A stretch of 64,000 nucleotides of DNA from Cyprinodon diabolis (Eukaryota > Chordata > Actinopteri > Cyprinodontiformes > Cyprinodontidae). The stretch's first letter is position 1. Each line of letters begins with the position of its first letter. A program made the position numbers and the translations under genes. The stretch spans positions 26,705,126-26,769,125 of the forward strand of contig CM060064.1 in assembly GCA_030533445.1 (NCBI GenBank). The letters run 5' to 3'. The notes under the pieces are model-generated. The model saw only the letters and a program-made list of their open reading frames with translations. It did no database searches and was not told the DNA's origin. Shown piece after piece: positions 1-24,040 of this stretch.

Positions 1-2730
1 TACCGCTTGTTTCGATGAGCCACCCGGGAAAAGGTCATCTTCTATACTTTTAATGCGAAAAAATGTTGACATTTTATTTTGGTTAAAAACAACTTGCATT
101 TTTTAATATGTTACAGTGGTTGTAGTGTGACAGAATGTTACAGTTGTGAAAGGTTTTGGAGGCCTTTCACTGCACGCCCATATCCTTAGTTCTTTTTTTT
201 TTTTTTTTTTTTTTTTGCTTATATTGTCTTGCATTTTTAAGCTGGGTCCTTACAAGTTACTGTTTAGTCTTTTAAGGTCCCTTTCAAACATGGTAGAACA
301 CGATCACAGGGTTCTACAGAGCTTCTTAGAGCCTGTGAATCCAGATCTTGAAAGTACTTGAGGTATCGGCATCCAAGGCTTATTGAGAATGCTTTGATTG
401 GAGCCTTAAGAAGACAAACACACGCCTATATTGATGAGTATTTCCACAACAGAAACCCAGACCCCTCTCCTGGCTACACATCTCGTTTCTTAGAAACCCA
501 TCAACTAAAAGACATACCAGTAAACTCACCTCTGAATAAATTTCCCCTCTGGACTTTGGGTGTCTTGAAATATAGGGGTATGAATTCTTCTTACCCTGAG
601 GATAAATGCCATCCAACAGTGAGGGAACTTTGAAATCCATTACTGCTTTCGGGGTATCATGAAAGCTGTCAGACAAAGGAAGCGGTTTTGTTTATGTATT
701 ACCTACATGGACGACCCACACAAAACCTGTTTGTCTTGTATAACTGATGAGCTGCTGTATTGTTGGATGTCAAGCTGGCATGGAGCAAAAATGATGTCAT
801 ATACAAACAGATCAAGTTCACCTGCTGCCTCTGTGTGCGTCTGCGGTCTGCAAACAGACACACCTTCATCTTGAAGGGGAGTTGATGCAAATAGGAGCAG
901 CTCCCTTGTGACCGACCGGCTACTATCTCTGTCCGGCTGTGTTGACTTTGCATGAGCGATTTGAAAGGGACAGCGAATGTGCAGGGGTTGTTTACATTCT
1001 AAATGTTTGCAAAGCTTTAGCGGTCAGGATTTTACTTATTCCAGTGCTGCTTTGTGTGGAAGCGTGGGAACAGAGTTACTAAATGTCATCATTAAACAGG
1101 TCAGCCGAATGCTGACGAGTCCCCCAGTGGAAAAACAGTTCAGACAGGACATCGGTGAATTCGAGCAGGCCTGAACACAGTGAGGGAGAATAGCTGAGTC
1201 ACACAAGCCTCTCTCATTTCTTTCATCCTGTCTTTCATTTCTCTTATCTCTCATTCCATTCCTTTAGTCAATCCACCTTGTTTCCTCTGGTTGGCACGTT
1301 TATTTTCACCCCCTGACCTTTATTGTATGGTTTATGCCCTCTAAAACTCATCAGCTTCCTTTCAAGTTTCCTTATTTTAATTTCCATGCCAGTTCCTGAG
1401 TACTTTTTGTTTACGTTTGTGTAAATATAGAAACGGAATCCTCCATTAGCCCTGAAACACATAGGGTCAGAAGTGCAACGGCCACATTGAATGTTACCTC
1501 TAAGTGTAAGCCAATAAATCAGTGCCTTTTGCCGTTTTAGTGGTTTTATTGTAATGACATGCAGTTGTTCTCAGTGATTTTCCTCAGTGCTCTGATGGTA
1601 TTTGCAGGCTGCCTCCTTGTGGGGGCTTGGATATTGCAGCCTCTTGGAGCTAAAGAAGTAAAACTTTAAAATCTAAGTCAAATATAAATAATGTTAGTGG
1701 ATTTATTTTGTAAGCATGGCACATTTCTCAAAAAAACTGCTTTGGATACATTAAGTTGGAAGCAACATTCAGTTATTTATAACAGCTATTGAAACGCCTT
1801 ATTTAAAAGGAATATTTTAAGTTGCTTTATTAAAGCATCAGTAGAGTCAGGCGATTGAATTTTGAATTTCATTCCATTGTCTCAGTCCAGCTCGGAAGAT
1901 CTGACTTTTCAGCCCCAAAACAAGTTGAGAGAACCAGTATTTGAAAGATCTCGTGTGAAGTGTAACGCTGGATCAGATAAGCAAACTTTTACTTGCTTAG
2001 AAAGGTAAACAGACTTCCTTAAAGGAACAATTACTCTTAGTCATTTTTTTTTTATAAGACTATGTTACAACAGAAAACAAGTAAAAAGACCCATTTCCTG
2101 TATCTCGTTGTCTTTACACATCACATTATTCATCATCTTTATGTGTAGAGTGCTTTAAAACAGCTACAGCTAAAAACAAAAGTTCTGAACCTAGCTAAAA
2201 ATAATAAAACATGGTAAAAGAATAAAATACAGCATAGAAATATAAAATAAGGCAATCATGTGAATTAGTTTAAACTAAATATACAACGTCACAACAACTG
2301 AGTGTAATTCACTAATATTTTGAAGTACTATAATCTGAGGGCAAGGAAAATTATTTTTTTCTTTTTTTTTTGTTGAAAAGATGACAGTTGGACAAATGTT
2401 GTCAAAAAGGTGAAATTTTTTGGTTTGTTTTTCTGTTTTACAAGGCAACAAGTGATCTCAAGTTCACAAGGCTTTTTGAAAATCAATAGTTTTGCCCATT
2501 TCCAACTTTATAATCTAAATCTGAAAAAGTGGAAAAGTAGTGGTGACTTTTGAACAAGGTTACAACAGTTCTCCTTTGTCTTTACCCGGTTAGTGAGTCA
2601 GGCGGGACTTGCTGCAGATCATGTTGTTTTCACTTTGTCGCCAATTCCCTCTGCAGTTATTTTTGACTTTCTTTTTTTCTTTTTTTTAGAAAAAATTTAT
2701 TTTTCTAAAAATGTGGTTTTGCTCATGTAG
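1..2730. other. Upstream intron or flank of fam171a1, no exon recognised
   Basis: This stretch precedes the first recognisable fam171a1 exon. That exon opens in mid-codon after an AG acceptor, so earlier exons must exist, but I could not identify any here. Short open frames at 146-361, 358-633 and 659-874 resemble nothing I know and lack paired splice sites. There is a T-run near 191-216. It is best read as fam171a1 intron. Confidence 0.5.
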
Positions 2731-6480
<3,750 letters not shown>

Positions 6481-9030
6481 GTCTCAGAAGTCTGTTAAAG
6501 GGGAGCTTTACATCTATAAATACTCACAAGCCATAATATATTCAAATTATTTCTGGATTGTAGTTTATCAGTGACTAAAGGGTGATAACTCTGTTCTAAA
6601 ACTCACACTTACAGGTGCCTTTCAAGGAATTGAAACCTCATTAAAAACTCCATTAGATTCATTATATTCAGAGTTTTATATTTGAAGTGTTCATTCTGTC
6701 AGTTTTGATAATTATAATCTACAGATGATGAAAACCCAAAATTCAGTTTCCCAAAAAAAAAAAAGTGAATACTACAAAAAGATTCTGCAGGTGCAATAAA
6801 TCCCCCGTGACAGGCGCCCAAATTCTTGGATTGGATTTCCTGTAAAATCCTGAGGACAGTAATGATGGTTGATTATGTACATTTTTACACAAAGGTTTCC
6901 ATTTCACTCAGTTGTCATTGTTGACAATGATCTTTTGGGCTTACCTCTATATTGGACAAGTTAGAATTCCACAAATATTATCGGTTATCCATCATAGGTC
7001 AGCATTGCTATATTAAGTATTTTTACTCGTCTGAGAAACTGAATTTTGGCTTTCTGTCCACTTTAAGCCATATTTGATTATATTTATACACACAAACACT
7101 TCAAATCTATCACTCTTAAATGAGTTTGCATAATATGATAATATGAAATAAATTGCTGAATTAAACTGACCTAATTTGATATTTTGAGTTGACTAAGATG
7201 CACCTGTATTGAATGTATACCTTGAGACACATAATAAGGAGGGGAGTTATGAGTTTAGAAATTCAGCAATTATTGACTATTTTATTTTACACTATGATCT
7301 CGACAAAGATAATCTAGTGAGTTTGAACGGGATAAAAATCCAAAATGGGCATAAAACAGGTTTATCGGCAAACAGAAAATGTAAACCTCCCCTTTACCAC
7401 TGCTCCTCGACTGCTTGGATAAGAAAGTGAAGGATGAATCCTTTTTAAATGAACACCTTTTGCTCTTATGAAAGCACTGAGAAGATGTTTCAGCATGGGG
7501 GGGGGGGCACTAAATGCAGAACAATCCAAGTCCCTCATAAACCTGTAGAAACCTCTACCAAATTAGCACTGGGCGGCTGACAAATAGACTTTGGAGGCAA
7601 GAATTATGGAAGAGTTTATGCACAACAAATGTATGCCTTTTTTTATACAAGGAGCCTTGTTTGTGTAAATGGACTGTGGTGGAAATAATCCATGACTTGA
7701 TCACAGCAGCCAGTTTTTCTTGAGCCATATTGGCAAAATTCCAGGAAGAACCTATTTAGAGTCAGAATAAAACCCCATTTTAGCTTAGGTAACTGGTTTA
7801 AATGGCTTTGGAGTGTATGTACACATCAGGACATGTAATTGTATAGTTTAATAGGAATCGCTAGCATCTGCTTTAAACCGTTCGACAGCATCAGCCTTAA
7901 TATAAACACTTAAATCCTGTATTTTACATGGCTTTTAATATGATGAAGCAGACTTACTAACATGGGCGCTGATGTTTTAGATCTGAAATTAAATGACTAC
8001 CTGCTCCTTGGCCCAATCAGATAATGTGACAGCGTTTTTGCTGGTAAGGTTTAAATTACCACTACAAACCATGTAGTTTCACTCCTTAATAATTGTGAAG
8101 TAGGTATTATGAAGGTTTTTTTTATATATTTGCTGAACCACTGATTTGCGTATTTTTATTTTTGAGGCTATGCATCACTTTTATATGGCTGCTTTGGATG
8201 CCTTTTTGTACAATTGATTTTAATTGCCAATATTAAGTATTTTTTCCCTTTAAAATGGGCTGTTTTTTATTTGTTTTTCTTGTAATGCATCAAGGGCTTT
8301 TTCTCTTTACCTGGCTTTATTGTTAGAGCTGAATCAAACGCTGCAGAATATTTTGCCATCTAACTCTGCTGTGTTTTTGTCTCTCCTTACACTCATAATC
8401 CAAGTGCCTTTGAAACACCCGATTCTGCAACTTTTATTTTTTTTTGCTCGTTTGCCTTTAGCTTTCCTCCTCTACCTCAGCCCTTTCTCTTTCTCTCCTG
8501 CCTGTGAAAGGAAGCATGCAATGTGCTTTCCTCAGCACTCGGATATTACTACAGCTACACTGCAGACATCTCAGAAAATGTCTGCAAACTGCTGCAATCC
8601 TAAAAGGTCTTTACAGTAGTGCTGCAAGGCACTCCATGAGCGGAGGCAGTTTTTCAGGAAAGATGAAGCTATGCGTAATTGTATATGAAGCTATCCTACA
8701 GAAGTTTGATTTTTTTTTTTTTTTTGAGAACGAATGCTTGTTTCACGTTTTTCTTTATGAATATGTTGTCTATTGTAAGGCTTCCGAGTCTGACTATTAA
8801 ATCATAAATCCAATCAATATTCATCTGCCCCTAGAAGTCACAGAGTCTGTATAGCTGTGTTTGTACCTCTGCTCAGTCAAAATCATGTGTGAGTTGGTGT
8901 TATGAATGTTTTTTCATGTTGTCTCACAATGACCTCCAGTTAATGGACGAAGCAGCAATACATAATTCTGAGTGTGTAAACTGGTTGGTTGCCCTATATT
9001 TTAAGCATATTATTCTAAATAAACAACCAA
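6481..9030 (+). other. Probable long 3' UTR of fam171a1
   Basis: Non-coding, AT-rich sequence following the fam171a1 stop codon, without a recognisable transposon. An AATAAA signal lies at 9018-9023 and is the suggested polyadenylation site. A G-run lies near 7498-7507 and a T-run near 8710-8724. The extent is inferred only from the signal and the absence of other genes. Confidence 0.35.
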
Positions 9031-9632
9031 ACTGGGATTTTGTGTTTCATTATGGGAGTTTTTCATGTGCAAGTACAGTGCAGAAATGTGCATACCTGAC
9101 TTTTAGTCATGTAACAACCTTAAACTTGATTGACCAAAACATATTACTTACAAATTCTGTGGACAGGACAGCTGTGCTCACCGTTTGGTACACTCTGGCC
9201 TTATTCAAAAGCCAGAAGAAAACATATATATTTTTTTTTATAGTTTGCAACAAGTTATGTGAGAAATACATTAACAGCGAAAGGAGTTGCTCTGCTTACA
9301 TTAGACTGAAATTGAATCTTTTGAGATGGCTCCATCTTAAGGGGGCTCTCCTTTTAGACTAAATTTACACAGTAAGTATGCAACATCTTGTTGGAAACTA
9401 ACATTTCCCATCAGCCAATGCCACCCTTATATTTGAAACATTATTATCCAGAATTATGCACTGGGGTGCCTTAAACAGGGACAAGAAGGGATGAAGCTTA
9501 ATAAAGGGTAAGGAAACTTGAAACTGGGCCAGAGGTTCACTTAACAGCAGAAAATGGATCCTGAACATACAACCTGTCACTGGGTATAGGTGAACGCTTT
9601 GAAAAAGGTAGCAATGCCCTGTTAAAATAATC

Positions 9633-9676
<44 letters not shown>

Positions 9677-9744
9677 TTTTCCCTAGTAGGCGATAGAGCC
9701 TTAACAAATTCAAAAGCAAATTAAACAGAAATTTGGGGACTTAA
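9031..9744. other. Intergenic spacer, fam171a1 to nmt2
   Basis: No gene recognised. It contains an interrupted (TA)n tract at about 9632-9673. The 7 bases gacttaa at 9738-9744 are the left copy of the target duplication flanking the hAT-like element that follows. Confidence 0.5.
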
Positions 9745-11215
9745 TAGGGTGACCATATTTTCATTTGGGAAAACCAGGACACCTTGGAGGGGGGGGGATC
9801 TCTGTTCCCATGCATAGAGATGTCTGTGGCATGCACTCACTTAACGTAGGCCTACGTAATCCTACAATAACATATTTACAGTTGATTTATTAAAAATGCT
9901 TTTCAGTAAAAGTCAACAGCAATAACTCCAATAACAAACGATAATTTTATTCAAAATGTATTTACTAAAAATGCTTAACAATTCCTGTAATGAATAAATA
10001 GCACAATGAAAGAAATAATGTCTCATCATCGGGATTTGCTCCGTGATCAGAGGAAATGTTACTTGGCCCCGAACAGTGGTGAAAATTGGAAGTTCAGTTT
10101 AATATAATACAACTCTGTGAATAGTTCCGTCTGAAATGAATGAAAATAGTTGTTTTAATGGTTATAGAGTCAGATATGTGGCAGTAATGTTTGATTTATC
10201 TAAAGGTTTTAATCTGTTACTGTGTAAATGGGTTTGGCTGTAATTTAAGGACATATTCTAACATATCTGCAGAGTGGGAACTATAAATCTGATAGGATTT
10301 TTATCTTTTTATTGCTGTTTTGCACAATATGCTTAACTAAGTATTTTTTGTTGTTGAATATTAGAGATTTTGCAGATATATTTTGCACATACATTGTTTA
10401 GATTTACTTATATATTTCTAACCCTTTTATGGAATAGAAAATCCCTTTATTGTCCCACAATGGGCAAATTTACAGCAGCAGAAAGATTATTAAAAATTGT
10501 CACACAAATGTGGACCTTAGAAAAATGTCTAAGAATAACATAATAGGGAAGAGTTAAAATATAAACAATACAATCCTGTAAAGTGTTTTAACAATATAAA
10601 ACTGGAGAATTAACCAACAGCTATGGACATTTTTACAGTAATTTGAAAATAGCAGCAACATCAGAGATGTGCAGAATGACAGCAGCATGTTATTTAACTG
10701 ACTAAGGTTTCTATCATTACATTTGATTTGATTTGTTCCTGCTCCCGGTGGTTAGAACCTTTATTCCACTCTGGATTCTTGTGAGTGTTGTCTTTGTTCA
10801 CTTTAACTTTTAAAAAAATAAATAAACAGTTTTGAAAACCTCGGTATTCATTCTTTTCCTGCTTTGTGTGTCAACTTTCACGGTTGCTAAGCAACAGAGC
10901 ATACGGCGGTAAAACCCGCCGAAGGGTGGACCTGTTCGAATTTACAGCCAAAACTCTTCCGGTCTCCTTACTTTCAAGGACTTCGAAGGATCCAGTCTAG
11001 GTAGACCGCGTCCTTGGAGGATGCAGCCCAGGATTTCGAAATGCGCCTCTGATTAAGAACAGGGCTGCCCGCACTGACGCGGCTCAGGATTTACGTCACA
11101 CGCAGCGTCGAAAAAATCAGGACATTTCCTCACTTTCTAAAAAAAACCCGGGACGCCCGGGACAGGACGTGAAATACGGATATGTCCCGGGAAATACGGA
11201 CGTTTGGTCACCCTA
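9745..11215. mobile_element. Non-autonomous hAT-like DNA transposon, about 1.47 kb
   Basis: The ends are inverted: the left starts TAGGGTGACCAT and the right finishes TTTGGTCACCCTA. The flanks repeat gacttaa (9738-9744 and 11216-11222), and extending by one base gives an 8-bp duplication with one mismatch, the size made by hAT transposases. The right end carries the CCCGGGACA-type subterminal motif common in vertebrate copies of this group. No transposase frame is present. An internal stretch at about 10438-10485 (CCCTTTATTGTCCCACAATG) looks like another dispersed fish repeat, so the element may be composite. Confidence 0.7.
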
Positions 11216-11521
11216 GACTTAAAGCACTTAAAAGGAGAACTAATTCCAAGAGCACTTGAAACAGAGTATTACAAAATTTAAAATGTTTTAAAATTTCTAT
11301 TATGTACTGCAGAGGTATTGAATTTATTTTTAGCACATTTCACATTCTTTCCAAATCCATAAACTGGGAGCTTGGACGTCTGTCTCTACCTCTCCTGTCC
11401 ATTAGGGGGTGCTGTTTCCTCCCTATATTTTCTTTGTTTTTATTTTTTCCCCCCTCATCTCTCGCCTGCTGTCAAGTGAGCTTCTAAAAAACGCTTGCTG
11501 GCAGTTTTTTAAAGCATCTTG

Positions 11522-18762
<7,241 letters not shown>

Positions 18763-20860
18763 CAGCTCTTCTCATGGCTGCTCCACAAACAGGCGGCGGA
18801 TTTCTGGCCTCCTCACTTGGACCTGCGGGTCGCCCTGAGCTCAGCAGTGAAAACTACAAGTCAACCAACCTCGAGACTAAGTGGTGGTACCGTTAAGAAC
18901 TTATGCAGTCCACCCAGAGGGGAAAACTCTTCAATTATCATCCTGAATGTGAAGTCGTGCTATGCCTGAGATATCCTTGCAGAACAACTCTGTTGACATG
19001 CTCTCCTGGTTCTAAAACCCAACAGTCAGACTATCCAGAGGATGCCTTGGCATTGTGAATTTTGTTTCTATTTCTTCATTCTTTACAGACATTGTCACCA
19101 AGGGGCTGGTATTAAATACATTCTCTTGTAAATGATACTCCATGAGGCACATTTACCAATTTACATCCAGTTTATCCTCTGCAATCAAGCCACTGCTCCA
19201 TGTACCTGTTTTCATATCACTTTGGTCCGTCATGTGTCTCTGCTGGCGTTTTCAGGCCCATGTAGGATTAGAAACTTTAAAGAAGGTGTTTCTAACCCAA
19301 AAAAAAAAGCCTTTTTTCCTTCAGTAATTCCCCCCCAAAGGTGTCTCATAGAACATCAAAACTGTACGATATAGTTTACATTGAAAACAACACCACATGT
19401 ATTCCTGTAGTCTAAGTTGCAGGTGAGGGCTCATCTAAAAATGTTAAGTTATGTAGAAGTCTGTGTTTTGTTTTGTTTTTTTATTGGAGAATGTACTGCA
19501 TTGATGAAGCACAATTTTACAAACAGGTCAAATGGTTTTCTGATCCTAAACGTTTGGTTATTGAGAAATGGTGGGAGCTGGTTTCAGGTTATAAAGGAGA
19601 CTTTTTTTTTTTTTTTTTTTGTAGTCTAGCATTTAACTGATACATGTGCTAGCATTTACTATTGCACTCCATCTTTGTTGGTTTGGTTACACTTTAGCGT
19701 TGGGGATAAAAGGCAGGATATTTGACTTGAGATTTTGTATAAATTAACATGTGTGAAAAGAGTATAATAGCTTAATGGCCTATTGGATCTAAAAGGGAAT
19801 AATCAATAAAACACAATCTATTCAGTTGATTTAGCCTTTGCCACTTGCAGAGTATTTCTCTGTTGCAAAGAATCTAGTGTGAAGTGGCCAATGGTTCAGA
19901 AGTGCAATATATATAAATACATTTAAAGCCAACAGTTTGATAATCTGAACCTAGGTCATGAATTGTATGTTCTAACAATGAAAAGTTTGGGAATCCTTTA
20001 AATCAACAAGTGTTCCATGTTTTCATATTTTTCTTGACTTTCTGAGTTTATTTAAATTTGTCAGGCATTAAACAATATAGTGTTTCATTTTGTTTTAGTG
20101 TGTTGTGCAGCTAAATGTGTAAAAGTTGTTATATTTGTTAATATTAGACATCAGCTTCAACTCTCACTTTACTCATACTTTTTTTGAGAGTGTTTAGCAG
20201 TTCTGTGTGCTCCGACAAGCAAAAGTTTTGACAACCACTTGTTCTAAGGTGGAGTGTGTTTTTATCAAAGCCTAATTGTTTTACATTCTTAATGTTTGTG
20301 GCTCTGCAAAACATAAAAGAGGTTCCATCTGTTTTTCATTTTTGAGAAATCTTTTTGTTTTTTTCTCTCATTCCATTTGGATCGTCCAGATCAGGACAAA
20401 AACGTAGGTCAGTAAATTCTCTGGGACTAAGGAATTAATTTATTTCACAAAGACATGCTATTGTCATTGATTTATAAGTCTGAAATCCAGTTGCTGCATC
20501 AACAGTGTGCCTGGTGAAGCCAACAGCAGCTCAGATGAAATTGTTGGTTCCGCTGCCATGTTGATGCCATCATAAATGTTTTCCAGCCAGCCTTTAACTG
20601 GCTGCAACACTCACCTTTTTTTCATTTTTTAAAAGATTTTCCTCACATCTTTGAAGGTGGTGCGATGAGTGTCTTTGAAATAACATCCAGTCAAACTGAA
20701 GAACAATGTTTTTATTTTGAACCATTGTAAACTGTGAACAAGCTGAAAAATCTGTACCAGCATCATTTAGGCATAAAACCCAGTAAAAATACCAGTCTGT
20801 TACAACACCTCAGCTAAACCAGCATGGATATTTGATTGAATAAACTCGGAACTTTAAAAA
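18763..20860 (+). other. Probable nmt2 3' UTR
   Basis: Non-coding AT-rich sequence after the nmt2 stop. Candidate AATAAA signals lie at 19805-19810 and 20839-20844. No repeat with clear ends was seen. The open frame 18696-18896 straddles the true terminal exon and is not a gene. Confidence 0.4.
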
Positions 20861-21829
20861 AGAACATGGCTGAAGTGGAACTTCTGTCACTACTAAGATC
20901 TTTTTTTTTTTTTAGAAATCCTCTCCTGTGAAGTCCTTGTTTGCCCTATTTATAAACGTTTATCTGCTGATTATCTGTGTAACTTTTCATCATAACATAT
21001 TTGAGAACTGAAACCAGTCATCCTACTCTTTAACTCATACAAGTTCCACATTTTATTATTTATAAACTTCCCTCAGATTCAAGCAGCATTCTCAGAAACA
21101 TTTTGCAGGTCCTGGACAGACCTCAAGTACACATTTAGAAGACAAATTGATATTCTCCAGATACCTCTGATCAGTTTTCATATGCAATTTCACCAAGTGT
21201 TTGGACAGAGGGAAGTATATCATGAGGAGGAAAGATGAAATCATGAATAAAAATAATAGAACCAACAAAAAAAAAAAAAGACCCTAAAAGGTCTGGCTGA
21301 AAAATCTGGATAGTATCGCTAACCTCACATGAATATATGATAGAACAGTACTATTAGATTGTAAAGAAATTCATTACCTATACATATTTTTGTAATTTAA
21401 GTCTCACTAGAATTTAAGCTGATATCTATAGTCAAATTTCCTAACACTGTCAGGATCACAGCATGCTGCTTTGACATTTTAAGGAAATTAATTTACTTCA
21501 TATTAGCTCATGGGTCTAAGAGAATACTTTTTTGAGAAAGAATTGAACAAAAAAGTGCATCTTCTTAGCTTTAAAATAAAAACTTTATTTTGCAATAGAG
21601 CAACTTTTTATTATAAAAAAAGGTTTAAACGTACAGCTGCAACTGAAAACTGTTGTCATGTTTCACGACCGAACAGTAAAAGGAACAGCTCAAAAGTAAA
21701 GCTTCATGTTTACCATGAGGTTTTGATAGTTTTAATAATGCAAATTAAAAAAAGAAAATCCAAAATATGCTAACAGATTGTTCCAGACAAAGAACAATGG
21801 GATCCACTGTGCTGTAAGAGTAGAATTTC
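20861..21829. other. Convergent nmt2/rpp38 spacer and probable rpp38 3' UTR
   Basis: The two genes converge here. A minus-strand AATAAA (TTTATT on the + strand, 21584-21589) about 240 bases past the rpp38 stop is a plausible rpp38 polyadenylation signal. Nothing else was recognised. Confidence 0.4.
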
Positions 21830-22678
21830 TTATTTGACTTTCTGTTTTTTCACTTTAATTTTTCTTTTCTTAGCAGGATTAGGAATTGTTCTCTTTACTT
21901 TCAGCGGCTGCAGAGTGCAGGTTAAAGCAGACTCTTTGATCTCAGATTCAATCTCCAGTTTCCGTTTTTGTGGTTTTCTCCCACCTTCCTCCTCTTTCCC
22001 TTCTTCCATTTGCTCTTCTCCCACTTCCTCCTGACCATCTGAGAGCTCAGAGGTCACTCTAGCTGCTTCACCTTTCAGCCAATCAACATCCAGTACAGGC
22101 ACCCTGGGTTTAATAGCATCAACCGTGTCTTTGAACACCTCATGTTCTTCAGAACACTGTCTAAAGCCCAGAGCCAGGACGCTTCTGAGCCCCAGCTGCT
22201 CTGCTATGCTCTCACTCAGGCGGGGAACCTGGCAGGCCGGAACGCCTCTCGTCGCACTCAGAGCGATCAGGTGGTTCGTCATGTGTTGCGGTCTGACAGA
22301 CTTGCAAACAAGAAGCAGCTGGAGCTGGTTTCTTTCCAGTGCCTTTGTAACCTCATTGATGCCGATGGCCAGCTGCCGTCTAGCTGCCAAGTCTGTCCAG
22401 CCGCTTCTAGTGGGATCAAGTCCCTGGACTTCCTGGGGAGCAGGTTCCTCAGCAGCATCTCCTTCAATCTCTTTTTTCTTCCTCCACTGACGACACACCT
22501 TCACCTCCTTCTTCTCCAGACCTGTGGCGACGATTTTGTCCTTTAAAGTTGTCAGAATGAAATCCTTTTCTTTTTGTGGAAGCGGGCTCCATTGTGCACT
22601 GAAGGGTGATGTGAAGGAAGTTTTACTTTGAAGTTGCTTTTTGAGCTCCTTCTTAGATGGTTTTGCTGCAGCTGCCAT
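21830..22678 (-). CDS. rpp38: Ribonuclease P/MRP protein subunit p38
   Basis: Protein subunit of nuclear RNase P and RNase MRP, needed for tRNA 5' maturation and rRNA processing; acts in the nucleolus. The single coding exon gives 282 residues, about the size of the human protein (283). The middle has an L7Ae/eL8-type RNA-binding fold: TDLAARRQLAIGINEVTKAL, then LLLVCKSVRPQHMTNHL and SIAEQLGLRSVLALGF. The C terminus is acidic, then strongly basic (KKRKIKVKKQK), fitting nucleolar targeting. A splice acceptor just upstream (exon edge at 22692) shows the start codon lies near the beginning of a second exon. The gene sits in the conserved order nmt2-rpp38-acbd7. Confidence 0.95.
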   Translation of the reverse strand: MAAAAKPSKKELKKQLQSKTSFTSPFSAQWSPLPQKEKDFILTTLKDKIVATGLEKKEVKVCRQWRKKKEIEGDAAEEPAPQEVQGLDPTRSGWTDLAARRQLAIGINEVTKALERNQLQLLLVCKSVRPQHMTNHLIALSATRGVPACQVPRLSESIAEQLGLRSVLALGFRQCSEEHEVFKDTVDAIKPRVPVLDVDWLKGEAARVTSELSDGQEEVGEEQMEEGKEEEGGRKPQKRKLEIESEIKESALTCTLQPLKVKRTIPNPAKKRKIKVKKQKVK

Positions 22679-23472
22679 GGCTCATCTAAAACCTGAAACA
22701 GAAATCCATTTAGGGTGGAAACCTTGGCATCATTTCATAAACGTTCTTTATTATGATCTTTGTTTACTATCTTTGAGACAGTCTAATATCCTCTTTAAAC
22801 CATCTTGGACCAACCATAACTGATTTCCTCCTCATAAAACAAATCTGCACCTACCTTCCATAACCTGTTATATTTTGTTTGTGCCACTACCTGGAACAAA
22901 AAATCACACACACATAAAGCTTTCCCATATTTCAATTAATTTCCCTTCTTATGTATCTCAACATTGTTTCTCCAATTGTAACAGTTTTTATTACTTTAGT
23001 CTCTTTGAGAAGGGTAATATTTAAAGTTTGTTGCAACAGAAAAGGAAAAAAAGAGCTTTCAAGATGGGTAGTGGTGCAGAAAAGGGAGAAAACATCAGGG
23101 ATTCAGCTCGAATGGCAAATATTTGAACCTCAACATAGTGGAATAAATGACCCACGATATTGTTAGTTAAAAAAACAAACATAATGAAAGAATACAGAGC
23201 CTTAGAGTCTCCATTTATTAGGTTTTGTTTGTGTAGCCTTTCAGGCTGGTGGTAAATACATTCAATATGTTAGCATATTATAATGATATCATAATCGGTA
23301 CCCTATAAATCAAAAATTGTGTATTCCAATTATTATTTTACTGTTCCTAAAATTAAACACGTGTATGGAGAGGTATTTTCCATTAAATGAAGAAAACTAT
23401 CTGGCTCCCTTCACATAAACACGTTCGCAATATAAACACATTAAGGCGTTTTTAAGAACAAACGAATCATAC

Positions 23473-23550
23473 CTTAAACTGACTGAAATCACAAGCCGTT
23501 TTAATGTTTATTTCACAGCCTGAGTGGAGCACCGAGCACACAGGGCGCAG
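23473..23550 (-). promoter_or_regulatory. Inferred untranslated first exon and promoter of rpp38
   Basis: On the minus strand, AACATGGCTGCGCC near 23545-23560 resembles a YY1 initiator element as found at many housekeeping promoters. A good donor (TTTAAG|GTATGA) follows, exon edge at 23473. Joined to the acceptor at 22692 this gives a short 5' UTR exon. Inferred from splice and promoter motifs only. Confidence 0.35.
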
Positions 23551-23821
23551 CCATGTTTTATTTTTGTTTTAAAAGTTTAGAATTAGAAACGGCGACACCT
23601 AGCGTTAGGGAGGCAACATTACACCTTTTTTAACGGAAGCTCGCACCCAAATAATGTTACACTGCTGCCATCTCGTGTATTATATTTTTTTGATCATCTT
23701 TCTTTAAATTCGCTCGATGAAGTCAGTTTTTAAAATATATTTCCTTATTTAAATTAATTATTATAATTATTAAATTCCCCATTAAACTTAAAACTTAACT
23801 TAAAAAATTTCTTTGCCATAT

Positions 23822-24040
23822 AGAACTTTATTGATCTCATAATGAAGAAATTAACTCTGCATTTAAACCATCCCCTTGGGAAGCAGTGGGCTGCCATTGT
23901 GCAACACCTGGGGAGCAGAGTGGGGTTAAGGGTCTTGCTCAGGGACCCAGAGCAGCAGTCTGTAGGGATCGAACCAGGTACTTGCAACCTTCCCAGAAGC
24001 ACAAGCACTGCTCTAACTTTAGGCCAACATCCCCATACAG
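23822..24040. repeat. Common teleost dispersed repeat, class unassigned
   Basis: Contains the ordered motifs CTTTATTGATC, CAGTGGGCTGCCATTGTGCA, GGGGTTAAGGGTCTTGCTCA and GGATCGAACCAGGTACTTGC, which I recognise from many fish genomes. No coding frame is supported. It lies between rpp38 and acbd7. Confidence 0.5.

Noticed and set aside
358..633. Possible fam171a1 exon near the left edge
   Set aside because: The peptide does not resemble FAM171 proteins and no suitable acceptor/donor pair with matching phase was found.
22142..22546. 134-codon + strand frame over rpp38
   Set aside because: Shadow of the rpp38 coding exon on the other strand.
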